Made by a program: the position numbers and the translations under genes. From Dichotomocladium elegans (lineage: Eukaryota; Mucoromycota; Mucoromycetes; Mucorales; Lichtheimiaceae), in contig JAIXMN010000033.1 in NCBI GenBank assembly GCA_025716815.1, forward strand, positions 62,001 to 126,000: 64,000 nucleotides of DNA, written 5' to 3'. The notes under the pieces were generated by a model. The model saw nothing but the letters and a program-made list of their open reading frames with translations, made no database searches and was not told where the DNA came from. Positions 54,994 to 64,000 of the stretch are shown one piece after another; positions within the stretch are counted from its first letter, which is position 1; each line of letters opens with the position of its first letter.

Positions 54994-56843
54994 TACTTTA
55001 TTTTCAAAAATAAATGTCGCATAGAATTGTATAAAGTTGTCGTATCAATAGGTAAAAAAATTTCGCAGTCATGGAATAAAACCTGTTAGTCAACAGAAAA
55101 CACTACTCCTCCATACGCTTTAACTTACACTCAAGGGCCCCCAAGGACCCAGGAGTTATCCTGGGTAGTCCCGGCGATAATCGGGACGGAGAGACAGGCG
55201 GCGGCGGAGGGAATGAGCGGATTGGGGCCTGAGATGGCAGCGAAAAAGAGCGGAAGGGTGTTCAGGAAGTCCTCTCTTCCATGGCTCATCAAGCACGAGT
55301 ACGATTGGTTAATCTAAAAAGAACAGTGGATGTTAGTTGCAATAATCATACCGGATAAGAAGGTCGGGATGAAGTTGATCGAGAAAGGAGATTCCTCGGC
55401 TGTCCAATATTTATAGGAATCAAGGAGGAGCAGAAGAAATTTCTTTGTGATAAACGATGCTGCAGTAGACACAGCGCCAGTTAACTAAGCACATATGAGA
55501 ATGAGAAACGAAACCTTCGAAATCGCTCAGCTTTAAGCTGTTGGATGCCTCGCTGATCTGTGTTATCAACGTCTCGCTTTCCAAGAACCTATTGCATTTA
55601 ACTTTGCCCTTGACCACTGACCAATACTGCTCAATAGAATTGAGTTCAGGCGAGTATGGTGGAAGATAAGCATATCGATATCTTCGAGACTCGATGTATT
55701 CAGAAATATCCTAAGCCGTATGGATAGGTGCATTATCCATTACCAAATAATGGCCCTTCAGATGTTCATACTTATCCATTTCATCCATGGTAGCCTTATG
55801 AAAGCTGAGGTAATGTTCAGTTACAGTTCCTTTGCTTGCAGCTATGGACTGTCTCTTCTTTTTTTTTTTTGGCTGGTGGTTGTGGGAGTCTCAAGCTATA
55901 TTTAATGATGCCTGATGCCGAGATTGCTCCCAAGATGGTACTTGTTTTTGCTCTTGTTTTCGGCACTGTAACTACTGCAGAAGTCCCTTCCTTGGACCAT
56001 TCCATGCTGCGCTTCATGTTAATACGGAATCCAGACTCATCAAGAAAAACGCAGTTTTTTCTAAAGTCGATGTCGGTCATGTCCCATGGCGCACCCAGTC
56101 AAGGCGTTCTTGGACCTTTGCACCGCTATTCCTGTCTACAGGCTGAAACCAAGCCATTTTCAATGACAAGTTGCATTCGTTGTTCATAAATCGATGGAGT
56201 TTTGGATACTTTTAAACCCTCAAATCTCTGGAGTAGTTGCTCCATCAGCTGCTCTAGGACAATTGACGGATTCTCATCAACCCATTCTAGAATAGAATAC
56301 GTGAACGACCTCTGCCTCTACGTTTCTTAAAAATGCTGTCAAGGTCCTTTTCGTATTGTAATGCCCGTCGCTAAGCTGAACGAACATGGATTCCTAGCTG
56401 TTTTGCAGCAGCTGATGCACTGAATACCTTCTCAAACATCCGTTTGAAAAATCAGACCTTGTCTTGGTCAGTGTACGCTGTGTACTGCGCTTGATCCCCG
56501 CTTCTTTCAGCCGAATGTCTGTATCCTTTCTCTTGGGAATGTGCGTGGCAGTAAGCTCAGAGTTATCTTTGCAAGATATGCTACGCAGATATTCTGTATG
56601 AGAACAAACGGATTGCAGAGAGTACAGTTCTTCATCAGAGACATGGCCTTGACCATCGTAGTAAAAAGAATAGATTGCTCATTTCAGAATGTAAATGGGT
56701 AGAGATGGATCTGCCAAACTTTTTCGTGCGACATCTTTCGCCGTGCATGCGACGTTTGCTTTGTCATCACGCGTAAAGATTTCTGGGCAATCCTGCGACT
56801 TCAGAACTGGCTGGGTACGACTTTAATTTTGGAAAACAGTGTA
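54994..56843 (-). mobile_element. Tc1/IS630-like DNA transposon, copy C (decayed)
   Basis: 1.85 kb bounded by TA and by TACTTTATTTTCAAAAATAA on the left and the complement of TACACTGTTTTCCAAAATTA on the right. The GTCGCA-type subterminal repeats and the hairpin block (about 55130-55190) are kept. The transposase lies on the minus strand from about 56680 to 55420. The DDE blocks FDESGF-like LDESGF, MDNAPIH and SPELNSIEQYWS are present, and the codon before SPELN is TAC (Tyr), not the TAG seen in copies A and B. Frameshifts elsewhere, including one within the first 10 codons, make it inactive. The antisense frame of the family is interrupted here. No insertion into a gene is seen. Confidence 0.9.
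55420..56080 (-). pseudogene. Transposase remnant of copy C
   Basis: The C-terminal two thirds of the DD34E transposase, in at least two frames: 56080-55817 with the LDESGF block, then a shifted frame with MDNAPIH (about 55740-55715), and 55617-55420 with the tail. Compared with copies A and B it retains the Tyr codon before SPELN. Earlier coding sequence reaches to about 56680 but is broken. Confidence 0.82.
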
Positions 56844-57304
56844 TGTGCGTGTGCGTTGTGCGTGGGGGGGGCTTTACTCCTTCAAAACCCACTTTGGCAG
56901 GTCTGCTGAGCCGAAATTGGGAAGGGGGGAATTCCTTCTCATACTGCTTTTTTTTCTAAAAAAAAAAAATAAAACGACGTCACCTAAACGCACCTACACA
57001 CGCACGCACCGCGTCTAGACACAGACCAACACAGAGAAGAAAGAGCGATCCACAAACACGGCATACTACACAGAGGATCCTTCCCACATTTTTTTCTTTT
57101 TGGTCAACTTCCCTCTTTCCCTCCTTCTTTCTCCCTTCCTATTGCTTTTGCTTCAACACCCTTCTTCGCAATCCTCGTCTCATTCACTAAACGCTCTTTT
57201 TATCCAACGTCGGAGCTATTTCGTCAGGCACACCTACACCCACACACACACACACCTGCACTCTCTTCGAAAAAAATAAGGTCCAGGTGCGACAAAGACT
57301 TAAA
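56844..57304. promoter_or_regulatory. Promoter region of FYR-2
   Basis: A 460 bp gap between transposon copy C and the FYR-2 start. T9/A10 tracts (56949-56970) are followed by AACGACGTCACCTAAACG (56974-56991), which contains a TGACGTCA-like (CRE/ATF-type) core, ACGTCA. A CT/TC-rich stretch and CA repeats lie near the start. Confidence 0.5.
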
Positions 57305-59232
57305 ATGACACTTGCAATGCCCGGCGCTTCCAGTCGTCGGCCTGCTTCTGAACATCAAAAAGCTACTCCTGCTATTTCTGAGGAAAAACTCATGTTACTA
57401 AAAAGGAGATTGAGAGAGATTTCAGAGGTAAAAAAAATGAACCAAAAAGCTACGTCTTCTTGCTATTGCCGAAAATGGTAATCACTGAGCCACATGGAAT
57501 GAAATAATAGAAAAACGAGTACTTAAATCATGACCTCATCCGGGCCAAGAAACGACTCCGACGACTTACGAAGGAGAAGCAGTTCAGTAAAGGATGGAGC
57601 AAAAGGGTTGGGGGGGTGCAGAGGTGGAGTGGTGGGAGTAGCTACCAGAAAAGGTGGGCTGACTTTTGTGATGGACCCCACCACACGTCTTTAGTCTTCT
57701 ACTGGATCGTATCTGCAATAACGACTATGCAACACCGCTGCCCTTCCTAATGGATGATGCATCCATCGCTCTGGAGAGTCGGCATCACGAGATAGAGCAT
57801 GACTCAAATAGCTATCGTAAAACAACTGTTCACTCATCCTCACAGTCGCCACCATCACCACCACGTCCGCAACAAGCAGCAATACCAGCCCCAAAACAGC
57901 CATCATTGTCACCCCAAACCAAACCCGTACATCTGCCACCCTTGTCACACATTACTGGACAACAACAACAACAACAACAACAACAACAGCCGCCGCCGCA
58001 GCAGCAGCAGCAACAACAGCATCACCACCACCAATCACCACCTTCGAGTGAGCCGTCATCATCTTATCAACAGCATCAGCACACACAACCGCCACGCATG
58101 GAGGTTATGTATCAGGACGGACGCATGGTCCCTTCCTCACGTCCGAAGCGGATGCGGCGAGGCCCGGTAGAACCAAAGGTCCGTCGCGTGCAGCCCCTTG
58201 AAAAAGATCCTGTCTCAGGCGAGTACAAGCTACCTGCACGTGTTGGCATCCTGACGGTTCACGCGCTTGGCCGCGTTGTGCCCCTCCCCAGCTATCACAA
58301 TGATAGGTATATCTGGCCTGTCGGGTTCAAAGTGAGCAGGCAAGTAGAACTACGGAATAGAAAGGATGAGAAAGCTCATACTCAATCCCCCCTCAGAACC
58401 TATTTGAGCATGATGGATCCCAATGTGAACACGGTGTATACCTGCTCCGTGGAAGATAATGGAGAACAAGGACCAAGGGTAAAAAAAAAAAGAAAAACCA
58501 AGTTGGCGGTCATTTCTGGTTAGCTCAATCTGTTGACGTTTAGTTCCGAGTGGTTGCCGATGATTGTCCAGACCAACCCATTGTTGCCAATTCGGCAACC
58601 GGCGTCTGGACGGCTATTGTCAAGCGGGCCAACGAAATCCGAAACAGAGACCATTCCAACTCAGGTAAAACATTACAGTTCATCGTGTCCTTAACTGGCA
58701 ACTCATCCCATCCACAGCTTCTGGTCCGGACTATTATGGATTTACGCATGCCACCATTGCAAAGATGATTCAGGACCTGCCTGGTGCTGACAATTGTATC
58801 AATTATGTGTGGCAGAGCTTCGACGAAATGCATCAACGCACTGCTGCGGGTGTCGCCGCTGCAGCACAAAAGAAGCTGACTAACCTGGAGATTATGGGTA
58901 GTGCTAATAAGCGACCCCCTCCTGGGACGCTGGACGATACAAAGCATGCCATTAGCGTTAATGTCGGTGCTGGTAGCAGTAGTAGTAGCAGTAGCAGTAG
59001 CAGCAGTAGCAGCAGCAGCAGCAGCAAGCGAGATATAACGTCAGCAGCGACATTGCTACCTTCAGCAAGGCGACAGCATAAGGAGATAGATGAAATGAAA
59101 GAAGAACACTATCAAAAACAGCATCATCATCACCACCACCATCACCACCTACAATCCATTCTGAATCCGTCTCCGCTGTCACCATCTGCTCAAGCAACAA
59201 TTTTCCGTCCGCCGGTTGCAGAGGATGCGTGA
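57305..59232 (+). CDS. FYRN/FYRC-domain protein, TBRG1-like (paralogue 2)
   Basis: Paralogue of the gene at 46606-48211, with the same domain order. Proposed exons: 57305-57427, 57520-57623, 57695-58339, 58397-58478, 58544-58664 and 58718-59232, about 529 aa. A coiled coil (MLLKRRLREISE, then LNHDLIRAKKRLRRLTKEKQ) leads to a Gln/His/Pro-rich linker (57958-58065). FYRN follows (RRVQPLEKDPVSGEYKLPAR, PVGFKVSRTYLSM), then FYRC (FRVVADDCPDQPIVANSATG, PDYYGFTHATIAKMIQDLPG). The tail has a poly-Ser run (58975-59030) and a His run. The end of exon 2 is uncertain: the natural donor at 57587 (TTCA|GTAAAG) puts exon 3 out of frame, so I used the donor at 57624. This could also be a frameshift. The intron at 58340-58396 starts with GC, where paralogue 1 has GT. 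Confidence 0.82.
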
Positions 59233-60408
59233 TTTTGTATTTCGAAGAATACCTTCTCCACACACACATCCTTTCTTTTCCACGATTTGTACATTTCCGT
59301 AGCCCCAGTCATAGCAGCGATTCATGACCGTATGATATCACGACCCACTTGGTTCTGATAACAATCATGCAGAATTAAACTTCTCATAGGAGTAACACGT
59401 CACATATACATCTGTCTCCTATCTCCACGCTGAGATACTCCACCTGCACGCTGCATGTACGGAAGCATAGTCAAGTGTGTCTTTGTACTTTAGAGATGCA
59501 TATTGTAGGATTCAATCAGAGCTACGCAGACACAACGATCCTGTTGGCCATTGACAACTACGGGATGTACCCCATCCCAGAGGATGCAGTTCATTTTTCT
59601 GGGTTACACCGATCCATCCTGTCTGTCATGCCGTGCTATGGTCCGTCAAGCAAGACTGGGTTCCTTGTCACACGCTACCTTAGGATAGTTCACCAGACTC
59701 GATCAGTCATCTCTGCCCGCTCGCAGGACGAGTTACGTAAGAGTCTCGGTGCTGAACAATACCACCGGCCTACGGATATCATCGAGACCCTCGGCCCGAT
59801 ACCTGCGCCGTTGCACAAGCATCACTTGGCTCCATAGACATGTCCAACACACACTAGAGCGAGTATTCCGGACATTCTTCGTCTTCCTTCTGGTTTCAGT
59901 GCCTCATACCTGGGAGGGGGGCGAAGTTGCTCCCAAGGGGATGATCACTATCACCTCTTTTGAGTGCTTATGAGGTTACATCTACCATATGTACATGAAC
60001 AGGAACGCTTGGCAGTATTTTCCTGACATGACAATGGCATCTCCAGGGAAGGTTCTTTTCTCGGAAAAGTTCACGACGCACCACCGCACCAACTCGCCCT
60101 TCCACCCTTCTCCTCCTTATCATCACACGCACGCACGCTCACAGACGGATGCTTTACATTGGTAGACAGAGCCAAATATTTTATTTTTTCGTTTCGTTTC
60201 TTCCACTGCCTTTGACTACATCCCATTCCTACCAAAGTTTGTTATGTCCATTTAAATTGTGTTGCCGCGAGCAGGCAAGATCCGCTCTGGTCTGCCGACA
60301 AAACAACCTGTCTGTGCCTGCCCTCCAACGGCCAAGAGTGAACGTGCTCTCTCTCTCTATATAACTTCACGGTTTTGCTGTCGTGCATGCTCTCTCTTTT
60401 GTAATTTT
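59233..60408. other. Region between FYR-2 and the membrane protein gene
   Basis: About 1.18 kb. It contains one moderately protein-like frame (59496-59837, listed separately) and a T-rich leader with CTCTCTCTCTAT (60348-60361) before the next gene. Confidence 0.5.
59496..59837 (+). CDS. Possible small protein, unknown (weak)
   Basis: 113-codon frame from the ATG at 59496. It reads MHIVGFNQSYADTTILLAID, with balanced composition and no low complexity, and ends at 59837. No intron, domain or family recognised, and no clear promoter. It could be an exon of a longer gene, a gene relic or a chance frame. Confidence 0.25.
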   Translation: MHIVGFNQSYADTTILLAIDNYGMYPIPEDAVHFSGLHRSILSVMPCYGPSSKTGFLVTRYLRIVHQTRSVISARSQDELRKSLGAEQYHRPTDIIETLGPIPAPLHKHHLAP

Positions 60409-61346
60409 ATGTGTGCCATGTGGTCAGGCCCCCACCTATCTCTTTTGACGCTCATCAGCCTAGCAAGGGTATCGTCCTCGGCTATCTTGCAGATCAAGGC
60501 GCCGCCCATCAACGCACACATTGCCATCGGCGCTCCATTTGATGTGACATACGCGTTTTTAGCTCTGCCAGAAGAAGAAGAACAAGACCGCACGACGGAT
60601 GAGACGCAAAACCATCTTTACCTCGTCCAAGGCAGGATCACGCCTCTGCTGATCGCCTCTGACGTCCCCAGCCCAGACGGGGCTGGCAATGCCACCATCG
60701 CGGTCAGGACGCCCTACACGCTCCCTCCAAGCAACTCTTGTTTCCTTCAGATCAACACGGGCCCGCTCCACGGCCCGCTCACATTCTACAGTCCCGCGCG
60801 CAGCGCATCGCCGTCGCCCATCAATACCGCTGCCCCATTGTTGCCATCATCCTCCTCCGTCGCAACACCCACAGAGGTTTCAGTGGCCTCCCCTTCCTCG
60901 CCGCCATCCCAGCAGCAGCACCAGCATCCGGCTGACGCGTTCATTCCATTGCCTGCAGCAACTATCGTTGTAGCCGCCGGAATCGTAGGTGCTTTTGTGA
61001 TAGGCCTAGTAAGTACAACTTCCCTTCCATCCTCTGAAACTGTATCCATCTTTTTTTTTTCTTTCTTTCTTTCCGGGACTGTGTGGCCTTATGTAATTTT
61101 TTTTTATAAAAAAAAAAAAAGTCCTGCGTCGCTTGGTTGTGGTTCTGGTATCATAGACGACACCCCAAACCGCTCGACCGCTCGTGTACCAGCGAGACCT
61201 CAGAACCATTCGTGGATAACGAAAACAGCCTCATCATCAAGCAACAGCAGCAGCAGCAACAGCAACAAAGCAACGGTTATTACGATACCAATTATTTTTG
61301 TGAAGAAGTTAATTCAACGCGATCGCATTCTATACAAGGAAAATGA
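60409..61346 (+). CDS. Single-pass membrane protein with signal peptide, unknown function
   Basis: Two exons, 60409-61008 and 61122-61346, giving 274 aa. A signal peptide (HLSLLTLISLARVSSSA, about residues 8-24) is followed by an extracellular domain of about 110 residues starting ILQIKAPPINAHIAIGAPF. That start loosely recalls the Kre9/Knh1-like Ig domain of the gene at 38293, but without clear Cys pairing. Then come a Ser/Pro-rich stalk and one membrane helix (TIVVAAGIVGAFVIGL continuing to SCVAWLWFWY across the intron), with the basic stop-transfer HRRHPK. The cytosolic tail has a Gln run (CAG/CAA at 61242-61268). The layout is that of a wall or stress sensor (Wsc/Mid2-like), but this is only architecture. 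An alternative start at 60259 is in frame but would bury the signal peptide. Confidence 0.65.
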
Positions 61347-61432
61347 ATTCCAACGTAGCATGCGTATGTACACTCGCTAAAAGTGTTGTAGATCACTAAA
61401 AAAGAATGACTGGGCTGACCTCTCAGCTCTCT

Positions 61433-64000
61433 TTATTCCACTCTGCTTTCGAGGGTTCTGATCATCAAATCCATGATTTCCTGATTATGCTGCGTCAGGT
61501 CAAGTTCAGGTTTTTCCATTTTCTCCGTCAGCCAATTATTCTACAGTGGGGTTCAACAATAAGCCAAAAAAAAAACCCATAGCGTTAATAGACGCATTCT
61601 CGCGAAACTTACAAGTTCGACTCGCAAGAACTTGAGCAATGCTGCTGATCGCGCATAGCATTGGAATTTCATCCACTTATCGAGCACGACCAACTTTTGC
61701 TTATGCTACATATATAACATCATGCGGTTTAATTTTGCATGCAGAAAGCGCTGTATTTTTTCTTTCTTTACCTTGATGTTCATGTCTGCACAAAGAAGCA
61801 TCACAGCTACAGCATCGACGGCTGCAGCTTCCCGGAGGTAGATCGTATCGTGGTTCATGACAACCGTGTTGTACACTACAAAGTCGCTAAATAAGAACGA
61901 CTCTCGTCCATGGAGCATGGATGATGGATGTATCCACATGCTGCTGTGTTTAGCGTTCATAAACATTCCGCCCTTGCGCAGCCCTAGCTTGGGGTACAAT
62001 CCAGCCATGATGGCGGCATTGACGACTGGTACTGATCCTGAATATTCGTCATATGCCGCAGGTATGTTGCACCATCGGATACCCCGATCATACCGGTTCT
62101 GACGAAGTTCGTCCCCATGTGTTTTTACAAACCCGATATCGACCAGTAATTCGAGATACTGACGCTTCACCTCCTCAATTGTCTCCAGATTCGACTCACT
62201 CATATAGTTGGTATCGCAGAACGCGCGGATCCTGCGCCAGTATCCGGGTATTCCTTGCAATTTCTGGAGCTGTGCACGCCAACTCTGATAGCCTTTGTAT
62301 ATCGTCCAGAAATCCGAATCCGCTATATACGCCAATATATATATATATAACCGCACACGCCCCCTCTCCTTGCTTAGTCTATTTTGTCCCTTGTTTTTTT
62401 CGCGCCGCTCCGCTTCCCCAAAGAAGCTCTTACCATATCGAAACTTGGCATGCATAATATCCGCCTCGACCTCCTTGCCAAACGGCCGGACAAACGGGCT
62501 CTTGACACTGAGGGCCGCAGCGATGGTAAGCACAGGATCAAGACAACGGAACAGAGCTCCAAACAAAATCATCTTGCCAATATGGACGTCAACTGGCAGA
62601 TTCGCCAGGTGTGTGCCCAACGCAGTGAGTGTTTCCTCACCGGATAATGCTTGTATCTAGCGATTTTGGATCAGCTGTATTCTGGGGGCGTCTCTCGCGA
62701 TGTCACCAACAACATACTTCTTGGAGACTTTGAATGGAATTTTGAATCATATCTGGCGACGGCGCATCGAGTGCAGTGCTTAAAAATTCTTGGATCGATC
62801 CCAAATTGCACACTTTGATGCGCAAGCACAATTCTTCCAGCGGTAGCCGAAGAATCTCTGGAGTTTCTGAATCCGCCATCTTGCATATTTTGTTAGATCA
62901 GATGAACGCTTGTATGTGCATCGGCATGCCACGTTCGTACCTGCGTAAACCTCGGTTCTGAGAAAAGATGGAAGCACAGACCTTCCTGGACACGTCCTGC
63001 ACGTCCGCGCCGTTGACGAGCATTTGCTTTCGTTATGAATTGCTGTCGTAGCCGACTGATTCGCCGCTTTTGATCATAACTGATAAAACCACGGTTAGTG
63101 ATGCGAGAGTACTCTACATTTATCATAATATCTCGGGATGTTTACCTCATCACCTTTGCCATGCCGGTATCAATCACTACAGTGACATCGGTAATGGTGA
63201 CACCTGTCTCGGCAATGTTCGTGGAAAGCACAATTTTGCGCATTCCTGCCGGTGGGACTTCAAACGCACTCTCTTGGTGCTCAGACGACAACGTCGAGTG
63301 CAAAGCGATAAGAATATAGTTTTTCGAGTCACCAAGGTCTTTATGCGAAGCTACCATGTCGTATAACCGCCGGATCTCCGGCATGCCCGGTAGAAATACA
63401 AGGATGGCACCTGTACTGGGGACCTCGGAGCCCTTGATGACTTTCGCACGAATGCAGATATATTCAAGGAGATCCAGAATCAAATCATAATTGATCTTGG
63501 TCTCATCCATCCGCTGAATAGTTTTTACCGTCTTCTCACTATACTTTGTCGATTTATTGTCTGTCGAGTCGCATGCTTCTTGCACGGTAAGGCCCGAATC
63601 CATGGATGTCGGCTGGTAATTGTTGTAGTCTTCGAAAAGTTCGTAAACGGCTTTATGGACATTCCCGTGCTTTCCACGCACTCTTACGACTCCGTGAACT
63701 ACATTTGTACATTAGTATCTGCTCGGATATCCATTTTGTTACATATTTACACTTTTCCTCGGGCTCCATGCGGATCGCGTAGCGGGAATCATCCTCAATA
63801 GTGTATCCTGCGATGTATGCGTCTTATCAATTGAAAGATCATAAAAGGTTTGGACCTGTATATTACCGGTTGCTTCAACAGCATCTTCCAGGTACTTCAC
63901 TTGAACAGGGAACGTGCGACCAGGGACAGTCAGTATTGGACAGCCACCGAAATAGTTTGAGAATCGTTCTGCCTCGACAGTAGCACTCATCAAGACCACC
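61433..64000 (-). CDS. DHX29: DHX29-like DEAH-box RNA helicase, 3' part
   Basis: Minus-strand exons, in order of translation: beyond 64000 to 63867, 63807-63751, 63698-63146, 63079-62941, 62879-62718, 62656-62434, 62322-61772, 61699-61613 and 61540-61433. The gene runs off the right edge, so the N-terminus and motifs I and II are missing. Visible motifs: SAT (III) at the edge, [11 protein letters not shown] (IV), [14 protein letters not shown] (V), [12 protein letters not shown] (VI). The winged-helix/ratchet region follows ([51 protein letters not shown]), then the OB fold ([20 protein letters not shown]). The C-terminal end, including [12 protein letters not shown], resembles DHX29, an aid to 40S scanning on structured mRNA; yeast YLR419W-type proteins are the nearest alternative. 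The intron at 63080-63145 was chosen because it restores the exact family spacing. Confidence 0.88.

Noticed and set aside
63112..63153. 42 nt intron in the DHX29-like gene
   Set aside because: A 66 nt intron (63080-63145) with better splice sites restores the exact residue spacing of the family.

Overview
This is a gene-dense, intron-rich fungal chromosome segment. Introns are mostly 50-100 nt with GTAAGT/GTATGT-type donors, intergenic regions are short, and pyrimidine-rich tracts precede several start codons. A gene for the AP-4 epsilon adaptor subunit, which ascomycete and basidiomycete yeasts generally lack, points to an early-diverging lineage, most likely Mucoromycota (inference; no rRNA or marker locus is present). 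I reassembled 21 multi-exon or single-exon genes from reading frame, splice sites and family resemblance. All complete models keep an open frame across every junction.

Layout, left to right. 1-765: 5' end of the mitochondrial tRNA-modification gene MTO1 (minus). 2030-3892: decayed Tc1/IS630-like transposon copy A. 4018-16002: a vesicle-traffic cluster with AP-3 delta, AP-4 epsilon (both plus) and alpha-SNAP/SEC17 (minus). 16680-18237: MUB1/SamB-type MYND protein. 18238-23119: gene-poor, with transposon copy B inserted into an older relic of the same family. 23120-28152: SRP14, an Rxt3 histone-deacetylase-complex subunit and an FMP52/HTATIP2-like oxidoreductase. 28563-35000: VAP/Scs2 ER-contact protein, a HAL5/SAT4-type kinase, a coiled-coil ORF (minus) and RLP24. 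35099-37861: an RPA-like multi-OB-fold protein. 38293-44022: a Kre9/Knh1-like GPI protein and a KA1-type Ser/Thr kinase. 44374-45954: a Golgi-type O-fucosyltransferase-like protein (minus). 46606-48211 and 57305-59232: two FYRN/FYRC (TBRG1-like) paralogues about 10 kb apart. Between them: TRMT2A-like tRNA uracil methyltransferase, SDH3 and a NAM-associated-domain protein (all minus), then transposon copy C (54994-56843). 60409-61346: a single-pass membrane protein. 61433-64000: the 3' part of a DHX29-like DEAH helicase (minus, running off the right edge).

The genes are ordinary housekeeping and regulatory genes: membrane traffic, translation and RNA modification, chromatin, signalling, cell surface, respiration. 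The unusual material is the transposon family: three copies plus a split relic, hairpin blocks, subterminal repeats, a reading frame antisense to the transposase, and a premature stop shared by two copies. A second oddity is a high share of GC-AG introns (five of about 107), one of which has a GT-AG counterpart at the same place in a paralogue. I found no CRISPR array, rRNA, convincing tRNA or clear biosynthetic cluster.
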